Both the position numbers and the translations under genes were made by a program. From Neorhizobium vignae (GTDB taxonomy: Bacteria; Pseudomonadota; Alphaproteobacteria; Rhizobiales; Rhizobiaceae): a DNA stretch of 64,000 nucleotides. The stretch is from assembly GCF_000732195.1 (NCBI RefSeq), contig NZ_JNNU01000010.1:186001-250000 (forward strand), read 5' to 3'. The notes under the pieces are model-generated. The model saw nothing but the letters and a program-made list of their open reading frames with translations. It ran no database searches and was not told the origin of the DNA. This document shows positions 1-8,517 of the stretch, piece by piece. Positions within the stretch are counted from its first letter, which is position 1; every line of letters begins with the position of its first letter.

Positions 1-636
1 GCGGCTATGACCTCCGGCACACTGCTGCCCGATCCGTGGTTCGTGCAGATCCGCGCAAAGAGCGAACATCTCTTCCAGCAATATGGCTGCTCCGAATCCG
101 GCTGCATCGCCATCAACCCGGACATGCGGGCCGCAGGCGACATGGGTTTCGTCCTGCCGCATCTGACGGCCGAGACCGGATCGGGCGTTGACGATGCCGG
201 GGAGATCGTCGTCCGGAACGATGGCGGCGCGGCAATCCACACCCGCGACCTCGGTTACCGCCGCAAGGACGGTATGCTGGTCTTCGTGTCGCGCATGGAC
301 GACATGATCAACGTCTCGGGTCTCAACGTCTATCCCGGCGACGTGGAGGATGCGGTGATGGCTATGCCTGGCGTCACCGACGCCGTCGCCTTCCGCAAGG
401 CGGATCGTTTTGCCGGCGAACGTGTCGTGCTGCTCTACAGCGCCAGCAAGCCGGTGGCGCCGCAGGATATCCGCGCCTGGTGCAGCCGCCATCTCGCCAG
501 CCACCAGTTGCCGATGGAGATGATCCAGGTCGGCGAAATCCCCCGCCAGGCGAACGGCAAGATCAGCCGCCGCGAGGTCGCGGCCCGCCATGCGGCCGGC
601 GAGTTCGCAGCCCCCGAAGCAGGAGTTGCCTCATGA
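1..636 (+). CDS. AMP-dependent ligase, C-terminal part (AsbC-like), cut by window edge
   Basis: The reading frame is open from base 1, so the gene starts upstream of the window; 211 residues are visible. They carry the late adenylation motifs of the ANL family: YGCSESG near residue 28, the hinge YRRKDG, INVSGLNVYPGDVE, and the catalytic-lysine region PRQANGKISRRE near the end. Such enzymes activate a carboxylic acid as the acyl-AMP and load it on a carrier protein. The next gene begins in an ATGA overlap with this stop and encodes exactly such a carrier. With the AsbE-like domain downstream, I infer an aryl-acid ligase of a petrobactin-like siderophore pathway. Family assignment is firm; substrate is inferred. 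Confidence 0.8.
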   Translation, partial: AAMTSGTLLPDPWFVQIRAKSEHLFQQYGCSESGCIAINPDMRAAGDMGFVLPHLTAETGSGVDDAGEIVVRNDGGAAIHTRDLGYRRKDGMLVFVSRMDDMINVSGLNVYPGDVEDAVMAMPGVTDAVAFRKADRFAGERVVLLYSASKPVAPQDIRAWCSRHLASHQLPMEMIQVGEIPRQANGKISRREVAARHAAGEFAAPEAGVAS

Positions 637-1934
637 CGCGCGAAGATATTCTCGAAGCCGTCCGGACCGTGCTTTCCGAGCACATGGCCCATCCGCATAT
701 GCGTGGCTTCGCACCCGAAGCGCGCCTCAACGAGGACCTTTATCTCGATTCCGTCCTGATCCTGCAGATCTTCCTCAATCTCGAGCTGGAATACGGCCTT
801 GCCATGCCGGAAGAAGCGATCGCGCGGCAGGAACTCGACACGGTTGCGGATCTCGTGGCCCTCTACGTGCCGAAGGCCATCATTCCCTCTTTCCCGATGA
901 CAGGCGGAACGGCAGATGAGGGCGTCCATGGTGAGGCCTATTACGACATCAAGGTACATTGCTTCGTCAGTTGCGTCTGCGACGGTCTGAAACGGCAGGG
1001 GCTCGACCAGCGGCCCTTCTATTTCGGGGTCTGGGACGCGAGATTTACCGTCAGCGAAAGCTTCCAGCTCCTCTATCATTCGCCGGAGATAACCCAGGAC
1101 TTCTTCCGCGACTGGTTCCAGCGGCTTTACCAGGTCCAGGTCCGGGAGTGGTACGACCCGGCAAAATCGAAGAGCGACAACCTCGCCACGCTTTTCGACC
1201 TCGTCGACAGCCGCCCGGAGACCGGCTCGGTCATGGTCATGCTCGACATGTTCCATCTTCCCGAGCGCGAGAACAAATTCAACCAGAACCCCTTCCCGCA
1301 TTATCTGATGCTGCAGAAGACCGCCGACCCCGGCAAATGGTTCGTGCATGATCCCGATTACCGATGTGAAGGCGAGATCGAGCGGGAAAAGGTGATCCAC
1401 GCGATCATGCAGCCGACGGTCGGCGGCGGTTACGTCTTCGACAACGCACAGGCACGCAATCCGGCGCCGGAAGATCTGAGGGATTATTTCGAGGCCTGCT
1501 TCGTCGCTGAGCGCAATCCTTTGTCCGACGCCGTACGCGGCATCGTCACAGCCCATATCGACGGCCGCAACGGGCTGCAGCTGGCGAACCTGGCATCGGC
1601 GGTTCGCGAACTGCCGGTGATCACCATCCGCAAATATGCCTATGAGCACGGTTTCGCTTTCTTCTGGCGCGCCCTGAAACTGCCTTCCGCCGAATTCGAA
1701 ATCTGGTGCGAGGAGATCGAAGCGCTCGTCCAATCGCTGAAAAACCTGCATTACGCCTGCATGAAACTCGGCCAGACCGGCGACAGGAACCAGGCCGGTG
1801 CAGTCTTCGAGCGCCTTGACGAGGCCGATCGGCTGGAACGCAAACTGAAAGCCAGGCTTGGCGAGGTCTTTTCCGACTGGTGCGACCAAAATGTACCGCT
1901 CACCGCGCCGAGGCTTAGAAGGGCCGCCGGATAA
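633..1934 (+). CDS. Acyl carrier domain fused to AsbE/DUF6005-like domain (siderophore assembly)
   Basis: 433 residues starting at ATG 633 inside an ATGA overlap, with AGGAG at 621. Residues 1-85 are a phosphopantetheine carrier domain; the attachment serine is S40 in the LYLDS motif. Residues about 100-433 form a separate domain with NKFNQNPFPHYLM and WFVHDPDYRCEGE, which I recognise as the DUF6005 type, the family I associate with AsbE of petrobactin synthesis. In Bacillus, AsbD (about 90 residues) and AsbE (about 330) are separate, and the two halves here have those sizes, so this looks like an AsbD-AsbE fusion. The role would be holding an aryl acid and transferring it to a polyamine backbone. 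The DUF6005/AsbE link is from memory. Confidence 0.72.
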   Translation: MTREDILEAVRTVLSEHMAHPHMRGFAPEARLNEDLYLDSVLILQIFLNLELEYGLAMPEEAIARQELDTVADLVALYVPKAIIPSFPMTGGTADEGVHGEAYYDIKVHCFVSCVCDGLKRQGLDQRPFYFGVWDARFTVSESFQLLYHSPEITQDFFRDWFQRLYQVQVREWYDPAKSKSDNLATLFDLVDSRPETGSVMVMLDMFHLPERENKFNQNPFPHYLMLQKTADPGKWFVHDPDYRCEGEIEREKVIHAIMQPTVGGGYVFDNAQARNPAPEDLRDYFEACFVAERNPLSDAVRGIVTAHIDGRNGLQLANLASAVRELPVITIRKYAYEHGFAFFWRALKLPSAEFEIWCEEIEALVQSLKNLHYACMKLGQTGDRNQAGAVFERLDEADRLERKLKARLGEVFSDWCDQNVPLTAPRLRRAAG

Positions 1935-2004
1935 GGCGGAAACATGCATCTATCTCGCCGCTTCGCTTCTCCCAAAGGTGTCGGGACGGGTCGGAGGGAC
2001 CGAT

Positions 2005-2040
2005 GACGGCAGCAAAGGCAACCCCGCCTTTGTTGCCGTC
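2005..2040 (+). terminator. Strong intrinsic terminator after the siderophore biosynthesis genes
   Basis: A 15-bp stem (2005-2019 with 2026-2040, one G-U pair) closes a six-base loop. It ends the biosynthetic transcript before the sigma-factor gene. No long T tract follows, only an AT-rich stretch, so it may also act as an mRNA 3' stabiliser. Confidence 0.75.
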
Positions 2041-2049
2041 ATCATAATA

Positions 2050-2064
2050 TGACTATTGCATTCA
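2050..2064. promoter_or_regulatory. Putative RirA (IRO) iron box, TGA-N9-TCA
   Basis: TGA at 2050-2052 and TCA at 2062-2064 are separated by nine bases. This matches the iron-responsive operator described for RirA in rhizobia. It lies about 130 bp upstream of the sigma-factor start in the AT-rich gap, where an iron-regulated promoter is expected. The motif is short and occurs by chance; the context carries most of the weight. Confidence 0.45.
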
Positions 2065-2194
2065 AGTTTTTGATGATAGATATGCGTCGCAGACAGGTAG
2101 TCCGACCATGTCATTCATATCATCGACCCATCCGTTGCATGTCGTGGCGAGCGCTGGGTCAGCATATTAGACGAGCTCAGATACTCTGACCCCC

Positions 2195-2710
2195 ATGACC
2201 CTGGAAGCTGAAAGTCGTCACAGCCTCTATCTCGCCCACCGCTCGGCGCTGGTCGATTATGCCGCTCGGATCCTGGGCTCCCGGGAGGCGGCCGAGGATA
2301 TCGTGCAGGAAGCCTATTTGCGTTTCGCGCCGGGGAAGACACCCGGCGAATCGGCGCGCCAGGGGCTCGCCTATCTCTATCGCATCGTCCGCAATCTCTC
2401 CTTCGACGTCTTGAAACGCCGCAAGATCGAGTATCGTGGGCATTCCGAAGACCCGCCCTTCTGGACCATTCCACAAGCCGCCGACAATCCGGAACAGACA
2501 GTGATGTTCGGCGACGAGGTGCGCGTGGCGGCGGCGGCACTCGATGCGCTTCCAAGCGAGATCCGGATCGCTGTGGAAATGTACCGGTTCGGCGGCCATT
2601 CGCTCGAAGGCGTGGCCGACCACCTGGGCATCTCCGTCGCCACCGCCCACCGCCACGTGCGGACCGCCATGGTCAAGATCGCCACCGCGCTCGACAGGAA
2701 AAACGCCTGA
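2195..2710 (+). CDS. ECF sigma factor, FecI family
   Basis: 171 residues with the two-domain ECF layout. Region 2 lies at about residues 10-80 (AAEDIVQEAYLRF), and region 4 at about 115-165, with a helix-turn-helix around LEGVADHLGISVATAHRHV. It would direct RNA polymerase to the downstream TonB-receptor promoter when released by its anti-sigma partner. It sits directly before a FecR-type gene and a receptor with an STN domain, the standard Fec/Hmu signalling order. The ATG has only a weak ribosome-binding site. An iron box lies upstream, so expression is probably induced by iron starvation. Confidence 0.93.
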   Translation: MTLEAESRHSLYLAHRSALVDYAARILGSREAAEDIVQEAYLRFAPGKTPGESARQGLAYLYRIVRNLSFDVLKRRKIEYRGHSEDPPFWTIPQAADNPEQTVMFGDEVRVAAAALDALPSEIRIAVEMYRFGGHSLEGVADHLGISVATAHRHVRTAMVKIATALDRKNA

Positions 2711-2810
2711 ATATCTCCACGCATGCGAAAAATCCGGACCAGTCAATCGTTCCTACGCAAGAAGGGGAATTTCGGATAGAGATCGCAGGACATCCGAAGC
2801 AGGTTGAGAC

Positions 2811-3785
2811 TTGGCAGGGCACGACAAAACGGACGAGATCATTCTGGAGGAGGCGATGGACTGGTTCCTGCGCCTGCGCGAAGCACATCGTACAGCCGCC
2901 GACGAGCGCGATTTCAGCCTCTGGTTCAACCGGTCGCCTGCAAATCGCGATGCCTGGACGAAAGCCTGCAAGACCTGGGAGCTGATGGGCGAGACGACGC
3001 CCATCCACGAGGACCTCTGGCGTCCGGCCGGCCAAGCGAAAACGCTTGCCGCCCGCCACCGACGGCGCGTCTGGGGTGTGGGCACGGTGCTGGCGCTGGC
3101 GGCCTGTCTTGTGCTGGCGTTGGCCGGCCCTTCCCTCTTCATTCGCTACCGGGCAGATTTCAGGACGGCGACGGCCGAGCTGCGCAAGATCACGCTCGAG
3201 GACGGCAGCGCGGTCGAACTCGGCGCCGAAAGCGCAATCGATACGGATTTCGCCAACGGTGCACGGCATGTGACGCTGCTTTCCGGCGAAGCCTTCTTCG
3301 ACGTCAAACATGATCCGGCGCGGCCCTTTACCGTCACCGCCGCCGGCGTGAAGGTCACCGTGCTCGGCACCGCGTTCGACGTCCATATCAAGCCCGAAAA
3401 TACGACGGTGGAACTGGTTCGCGGGGTAGTCGGCCTCACGGTCGACGGCGCGGCGCGCACTTTCGAGCTGTCTCCCGGCGATTCCGTGACCGTCAGCCGT
3501 ACGGATGGCCAGGTGTCGCGAGCAAGGCTGGCGCCGGACGATATGGCGGCCTGGCGGAACGGACGGCTGTTCGTCAACGACGTGACGGTCGCCTCGGTCG
3601 TCGAGGAGCTGCAGCGCTATCACTCCGCGTGGATCAGCATTCCGAGCGGCGATCTCGCCAATCGGCGCGTCACCGGCCTCTACGATCTCTCCGATCCCGA
3701 TCGAGCGCTCGAAGCGCTGGTCCAGCCCTATGGCGGCAGGGTGCACCACATCTCGCCCTATCTCAGGGTGCTTGCGCTTTTCTAG
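2811..3785 (+). CDS. FecR-family anti-sigma/sigma regulator
   Basis: 324 residues, with a TTG start placed so that the cytoplasmic N-terminal domain (EEAMDWFLRLREA, residues 13-25) is complete. One membrane helix spans about residues 87-110 after a basic run. A periplasmic FecR domain follows (about 120-220: ITLEDGSAVELGAESAI, LLSGEAFFDVKHD), then a C-terminal receptor-contact domain. In this family the periplasmic part binds the STN domain of the receptor, and the N-terminal part holds or activates the sigma factor. It lies 100 bp after the sigma-factor gene and before the receptor. The exact start is less certain than the function. Confidence 0.92.
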   Translation: MAGHDKTDEIILEEAMDWFLRLREAHRTAADERDFSLWFNRSPANRDAWTKACKTWELMGETTPIHEDLWRPAGQAKTLAARHRRRVWGVGTVLALAACLVLALAGPSLFIRYRADFRTATAELRKITLEDGSAVELGAESAIDTDFANGARHVTLLSGEAFFDVKHDPARPFTVTAAGVKVTVLGTAFDVHIKPENTTVELVRGVVGLTVDGAARTFELSPGDSVTVSRTDGQVSRARLAPDDMAAWRNGRLFVNDVTVASVVEELQRYHSAWISIPSGDLANRRVTGLYDLSDPDRALEALVQPYGGRVHHISPYLRVLALF

Positions 3786-3821
3786 GCCGTTAAAATTTCC
3801 TGAAAATTTTTGCGACGCGGT

Positions 3822-3848
3822 GAAAAAAGCGCCGGGCGCAGTCGTCTT
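3822..3848 (+). promoter_or_regulatory. Candidate ECF-type promoter before the TonB receptor
   Basis: GAAAAA at 3822-3827 and CGTCTT at 3843-3848 are 15 bp apart, resembling the -35/-10 pair of iron-starvation ECF sigma factors. It sits about 60 bp before the receptor start, where the FecI-like factor encoded upstream should act. Judged by eye only. Confidence 0.35.
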
Positions 3849-3906
3849 TACCCTGAAGCGCAGGCCGGGGGCCTTGGCGGACACAGTGTAGCAGGAGACG
3901 GGGCGG

Positions 3907-6192
3907 ATGATTTTGCCGGTGAGTGGAGTAGTGCGTGGCGTGAGGGCGAAGGGCAAGCGGAACGCTTTTGCAGTGGGCTTGATGACGACGGTCGCGGCTG
4001 CCCTGATTGGCGGAAGCGGGATCCTTGCGTCCGAGGCCCTCGCCCAGACGGCGACGCGCAGCTTCAATATCCCGGCCCAGCCGCTTGCTTCGGCTCTCAA
4101 CGCCTTCGGCCGCCAGTCCGGCCTTCAGGTGACGCTGGCTGCATCGACTTCCCGTGGTGTTGCCGCACAGGCCGTCAATGGCAATCTCACGCCGGATCAG
4201 GCGCTCGCCCGCATGCTCGCAGGAACCGGCGTGAACTACAGGATCGCCAACGGCACGGCCGTCATCGGCACTCCCGCCAACGCTTCCGGCGATGTGCCGG
4301 CCGAAGGAGCCACGACGCTGAGGCCGATCGTCCTGCAGGGCCAGCCGGGCGCCGAAGGCGATGTCGGCGAAACGGTCATCGGACCCGAGCAGCTCGAGCG
4401 CATCAACCCGACCGATCTCGCAGACGTGTTCCGGGAACAGGCCGGCATACAGGTCGGCAGCTCGCTTCCCATGTCGCAGAAGGTCTATGTCCACGGGGTC
4501 GAGGAAACCAACCTCGCCGTCAGCATCGACGGCGCGCGCCAGAACAACAAGGTCTTCCATCACAACGCGACCAACCTGATCGACCCGAGCCTCCTGAAGG
4601 CAGTGGACGTGGACGCAGGCATCGCGCCGGCTGACGCCGGTCCCGGCGCGCTCGCCGGCTCGATCAACTACGAGACCAAGGATGCGATCGATCTTCTGGC
4701 GCCGGGCAAAACCTTCGGCGGCTTCGTCACTTCGACCTACAACTTCCACAGCGATACGGTGACGACCGGGCTTTCCGCCTACGGCAAGCGTGAGGGCTTC
4801 GAATTTCTCGGCTATTTCAATTTTGCCAAAGGCGACGATTTTGTCGGCGGCAATGGCAGAGAAGTGTCCGGCACGGAGACCGATCTGCTGTCAGGCCTTG
4901 GCAAACTCGCCTATGAAGCGGAGAGCGGCGACCGCTTCGAGATCAGTTACGATCGCAGCCGTGACGATGGGCTGCGCCCCTACCGCGCCAATGCCGGGCA
5001 TATCGTGCGGCCGCCATGGGAACCGCTGACACGCAATTACGAGATCGACCGCCAGAACTTCGTCTTTACCTATACGGACACGTCGCCCGAAGGCTGGTGG
5101 GATCCGAGAGTGGTGCTCGCCTATAGCGGCTCGGAAGTCACCGTGCCGGTCTATAGCTCTCTGGGGTATCAATATGACGCCACCGGCAACACGACCAGCT
5201 TCAACGGGAAGTTCGAGAACAAGTTCTCCTTCGACATCGGCAATATCGTCGCAGGCGTCGACTTCTTTTCCGACATTGCGGATTTGGATGCCGACGTCGA
5301 TTCGTCGAAAGAAAAAGCGCGGAATGTTGGCTTCTATGCCCAGGCACGGCTGGAGCCTTGGGACCGCACCCGCCTTTCGTTCGGCGGACGAGCGGACTAC
5401 CAGTGGTTCACCGGTGTGGGCGGGCAGGATTACGACAATGGCGGCCTCAGCGCCAATATCTCCGGTGAATACGACCTGACGGACGTGCTGACCGCCAAAG
5501 CCGGCTTCTCGCATGTCTGGGCCGGTATACCGCTGGCAGAAAACTTCGTCATGAACCCAGCCTGGACCTATGGTCCCGACGGGCCGGAACCGGTCACCGC
5601 CAATAACTACATGGTTGGGCTCGAGGCGGAATATGAAGGTTTCACTGCAGAGGCAAGCCTCTTCCGGACCGACATCTACAACGCGCGTGCGGTACGCTAC
5701 AGCCCGCCCGCGACAGGCGCTATCATCGAACGGGACATGGTATCACAAGGGTTCGAACTCGGTGCGGGCTATGAGTGGGCGAATGGCTACGTGAAGGTCA
5801 AATACGCTCATATTCGAGTGGATATCGATGGCGTTCCTGCCGACTCCGATACCGGCAACTATCTCGCTACGCCGGTGGGCGACATCATCACCATCACGGC
5901 CGCCCATACATTCGTCGACTGGGGCCTGACCATCGGCGGCGATATCGAGATCGCCCCGGAATATGACCATGTCGCAGGCGGCGCCCCGGCCTACAAGGCC
6001 TACGAGGTGGTGAACGCCTTCGCCGAATGGAAGCCCGAGGCTCTGCCAAACTTCACCTTCCGCGCCGAGGTCCAGAACGTCTTCGATGAGACCTATGCGG
6101 ACCGCGCCACCTACGGTCAGGAATTTGGGACCGTCAGACCTCTCTACGAGCCGGGCCGCAGCTTCCTTCTGACCGCCAAGGCGACGTTCTGA
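3907..6192 (+). CDS. TonB-dependent outer-membrane receptor with STN signalling domain
   Basis: 761 residues. A long signal peptide ends near ALAQ (residue 47). An STN domain spans about 52-121 (FNIPAQPLASALNAFGRQSG), a plug domain starts near 150 (QVGSSLPMSQKVYVHGVEE), and a 22-strand-type barrel ends in the usual C-terminal aromatic (TAKATF). The STN domain makes it a transducer that signals through the FecR protein upstream. The barrel resembles the heme/hemoglobin-receptor branch, but I see no FRAP or NPNL heme motifs. The neighbouring siderophore synthesis and importer genes favour a ferric siderophore as ligand. Function as a signalling receptor is secure; ligand is inferred. Confidence 0.9.
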   Translation: MILPVSGVVRGVRAKGKRNAFAVGLMTTVAAALIGGSGILASEALAQTATRSFNIPAQPLASALNAFGRQSGLQVTLAASTSRGVAAQAVNGNLTPDQALARMLAGTGVNYRIANGTAVIGTPANASGDVPAEGATTLRPIVLQGQPGAEGDVGETVIGPEQLERINPTDLADVFREQAGIQVGSSLPMSQKVYVHGVEETNLAVSIDGARQNNKVFHHNATNLIDPSLLKAVDVDAGIAPADAGPGALAGSINYETKDAIDLLAPGKTFGGFVTSTYNFHSDTVTTGLSAYGKREGFEFLGYFNFAKGDDFVGGNGREVSGTETDLLSGLGKLAYEAESGDRFEISYDRSRDDGLRPYRANAGHIVRPPWEPLTRNYEIDRQNFVFTYTDTSPEGWWDPRVVLAYSGSEVTVPVYSSLGYQYDATGNTTSFNGKFENKFSFDIGNIVAGVDFFSDIADLDADVDSSKEKARNVGFYAQARLEPWDRTRLSFGGRADYQWFTGVGGQDYDNGGLSANISGEYDLTDVLTAKAGFSHVWAGIPLAENFVMNPAWTYGPDGPEPVTANNYMVGLEAEYEGFTAEASLFRTDIYNARAVRYSPPATGAIIERDMVSQGFELGAGYEWANGYVKVKYAHIRVDIDGVPADSDTGNYLATPVGDIITITAAHTFVDWGLTIGGDIEIAPEYDHVAGGAPAYKAYEVVNAFAEWKPEALPNFTFRAEVQNVFDETYADRATYGQEFGTVRPLYEPGRSFLLTAKATF

Positions 6193-6299
6193 AGAACATG
6201 ATCATGCGTTCACATGACCGTGCGGCAACCGCGTTCCCCGTTGCCGCGGGAGTATGGGTGGGATAAGTGGAGAACCACATTCACCTTAAGGAGAGAGCT

Positions 6300-6599
6300 T
6301 TGTTACAGGCGACTACGGAATGGCGCACGGAGCACGGCGGAAAATACCTCGTCCAGTTGTGCAAACATTTCGCGCACAGAATCGACGTCTCCTATTCCGA
6401 GACCCATGGGGAGTGCCGTTTTGCCTGCGGCACCGCCATTCTCGATGCGGACGACGGCGGCCTGAAGATCCTTGCGACGGCAGCCGACGAGGAACAGCTG
6501 ATGGAAACGGAATCGGTGATCGAGAAGCATCTCGTGCGCTTCGCTTTCCGTGAAAATCTGGAAGCCCTGCAATGGCAGAGGCCGGATCGGGCCGCCTGA
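6300..6599 (+). CDS. DUF2218 small cytoplasmic protein
   Basis: 99 residues, recognised as DUF2218 (HGGKYLVQLCKHFAHR, GTAILDADDGGLKILA). A GTG at 6267 is also in frame, but AAGGAG at 6288-6293 sits six bases before a TTG at 6300, so I take the TTG start. DUF2218 genes are repeatedly found beside TonB receptors and iron or heme uptake genes, and the biochemical role is unknown. Two Cys and several His residues in the first half could bind metal. It lies between the receptor and the periplasmic binding protein and is probably co-transcribed with both. Confidence 0.82.
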   Translation: MLQATTEWRTEHGGKYLVQLCKHFAHRIDVSYSETHGECRFACGTAILDADDGGLKILATAADEEQLMETESVIEKHLVRFAFRENLEALQWQRPDRAA

Positions 6600-6643
6600 G
6601 GCCCGATCGAGCATTCGGCCCAAGGTCAAGACATGGTGAAAGA

Positions 6644-7543
6644 ATGAACTTGAGGACGATCGCGGCTTTTGCCGCTTTTGCTTTTTCAGCCCTCCCCGCG
6701 CACGCGGTGGATATCCTGACTGCGAAAGGATCGGTGCAGATTGCCGCCTCACCCACCAAAATCGCGGTCCTGGATATCGCGGCGCTCGATACGCTCGATC
6801 GCCTCGGCATCAAGCCAGCCGGCGTTCCGCAAAAGCTATACCTCTCGCAACTGGAGCCACTGAAACAGGGCGCGGAAATCGTCGGCGATCTCTTCGAGCC
6901 CGATCTCGAGGCTCTCAGCGCGCTCGGTCCGGACCTGATCATCGTGGGCGGTCGCTCCTCGACAAAGGCTTCGGCGACCGCGCAGGTTGCGCAAACGATC
7001 GACATGACCATGGATGGCGACGACCTCGTAGCCCAGGCCAAGGAGCGGTTGGCTGCCTATGGCGCACTCTTCGGCAAGACGGACGAGGCCGCTTCCGCCG
7101 TGAGGGAACTGGATGCCCGAATAGACGTCGCCAAGGCGGCGGTAGCCGGCAAGGGCAAGGGCCTGATCATCATGACCAACGGGCCAAAAGTCACGGCCTA
7201 TGGTCCTGGCTCGCGTTTCGGCTGGGTGCATGCCGCACTGAACCTGCCGGCAGCGGTGCCCGACATCGAAGCCGCCAATCACGGCGAAGCGATCTCTTTC
7301 GAGTTCATCGCCAAGGCAAATCCCGACTGGCTCCTGGTGCTCGACCGCGCCGCCGCGATCGGTTCCGGCGAACAGGGCGCCAAGACGACGCTCGACAATG
7401 AACTGGTCGCCGAGACGACAGCCTGGAAGAAGAACCAGGTGATCTATCTGCCGGCCGCCGAATTCTACATCGCCGCCGGCGGAGTGCAGTCGATGCAGCG
7501 CGTGATGGCGACGGTCGCAGAGGCCTTCACCGCCGCCAGATGA
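6644..7543 (+). CDS. Periplasmic ferric-siderophore binding protein (FatB/YclQ-like)
   Basis: 299 residues from ATG 6644; the signal peptide ends at ALPAHA (residue 20). The fold is that of class III metal-siderophore binding proteins: DILTAKGSVQIAASPTKIAV at the N terminus, then LEALSALGPDLIIVGGR, and a closing segment about the second lobe. The family includes FatB, VctP, CeuE and YclQ, which bind catecholate siderophores including petrobactin. The stop overlaps the next start by four bases (ATGA, 7540-7543), so the importer is one operon. No lipobox is visible, so it should be soluble in the periplasm. Confidence 0.9.
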   Translation: MNLRTIAAFAAFAFSALPAHAVDILTAKGSVQIAASPTKIAVLDIAALDTLDRLGIKPAGVPQKLYLSQLEPLKQGAEIVGDLFEPDLEALSALGPDLIIVGGRSSTKASATAQVAQTIDMTMDGDDLVAQAKERLAAYGALFGKTDEAASAVRELDARIDVAKAAVAGKGKGLIIMTNGPKVTAYGPGSRFGWVHAALNLPAAVPDIEAANHGEAISFEFIAKANPDWLLVLDRAAAIGSGEQGAKTTLDNELVAETTAWKKNQVIYLPAAEFYIAAGGVQSMQRVMATVAEAFTAAR

Positions 7544-8517
7544 GCATTGCCGCCACCAAGCAAGCATCGAAAACGGGATGGGTCGCCGGCCTGACGCTCG
7601 CGGTCCTTTTTGTCTTCAGCCTTTGTGTCGGGGTCGACGACATGCCGATCATCCGGCTGTTCTCGGACGGGCGGGCGTTGGAACTCCTCCTCGTCAGCCG
7701 CCTGCCCCGGACACTCGCGGCGATCCTTACCGGCGCCGGCCTGGCGATCGCCGGGCTCATCATGCAGACGCTTGCCCGCAACCGCTATGTGGAGCCATCC
7801 ACCGCCGGAACGGCACAGAGCGCCGAACTTGGGATCCTGCTCGTCACCCTGCTCCTTCCCTCCGCCAGCCTTCTGTTCAAAAGCCTGGCGGCGAGTGCCG
7901 CCGCTCTTCTCGGAACCTCGCTCTTCCTGATGACGGCGCACCGGCTTCCGCCGACCCAGCCCTTCCTCGTGCCGCTCTTCGGGCTCGTCTATGGCGGCGT
8001 CATCGGCGCGGCAGTCACCTTCGTCGCCTGGCAGGCCGATCTTCTGCAATATCTCTCGGTGTGGACCAATGGCGACTTTTCCGGCGTCCTGCGCGGCCGT
8101 TACGAACTGCTCTGGCTCGGGGCACTGATGGTGGTGGTCGCCTGGATGGTCGCCGACCGGCTGACGATCATGGCGCTCGGCCGCGACGCCAGCATCGGGC
8201 TCGGCCTTGACCATGCGCGCATGCTGCAGCTCGGGCTGATCATCGTCTCCGTCATTTCGGCCTTGAGCGTCGTGGTCGTCGGCATGATCCCCTTCGTCGG
8301 CCTTGTGGTGCCGAACATCGTCTCACGGCTGATGGGCGACAACATGCGCGGCACGCTCCCAACTGTTGCGGTCAGCGGCGCGATCCTGGTGCTCGGCTGC
8401 GACATCCTCGGGCGGTTGATCCGCTATCCCTATGAAATTCCGGTTGGAACGGTGATGGGATGCGTCGGCGGACTGATCTTCCTCTGGCTTCTGTTCCGGC
8501 GGCCTTCCCATGTCTGA
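7540..8517 (+). CDS. FecCD-family siderophore permease 1 (FatD/YclN-like)
   Basis: 325 residues with about nine membrane segments. It shows family marks RLPRTLAAILTGAGLAIAGLIMQ near residue 55 (cut here into the RLPR and GLAIAG parts) and GMIPFVGLVVPNIVSRL near 245, the BtuC/FecC coupling region that contacts the ATPase. It starts in an ATGA overlap with the binding protein and overlaps the second permease by eight bases. Inferred role: half of the inner-membrane channel for the ferric siderophore. Confidence 0.92.
   Translation: MSIAATKQASKTGWVAGLTLAVLFVFSLCVGVDDMPIIRLFSDGRALELLLVSRLPRTLAAILTGAGLAIAGLIMQTLARNRYVEPSTAGTAQSAELGILLVTLLLPSASLLFKSLAASAAALLGTSLFLMTAHRLPPTQPFLVPLFGLVYGGVIGAAVTFVAWQADLLQYLSVWTNGDFSGVLRGRYELLWLGALMVVVAWMVADRLTIMALGRDASIGLGLDHARMLQLGLIIVSVISALSVVVVGMIPFVGLVVPNIVSRLMGDNMRGTLPTVAVSGAILVLGCDILGRLIRYPYEIPVGTVMGCVGGLIFLWLLFRRPSHV

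Noticed and set aside
435..1949. Long minus-strand open frame (504 codons) opposite the carrier fusion gene
   Set aside because: It is the high-GC antisense frame of the plus-strand gene; the plus strand has clear domains and an ATGA-coupled start, the minus frame has none.
3907..6192. Naming the receptor as a heme receptor
   Set aside because: Barrel text is similar to that branch, but FRAP/NPNL motifs are not seen and no heme-degradation or heme-importer genes are nearby.
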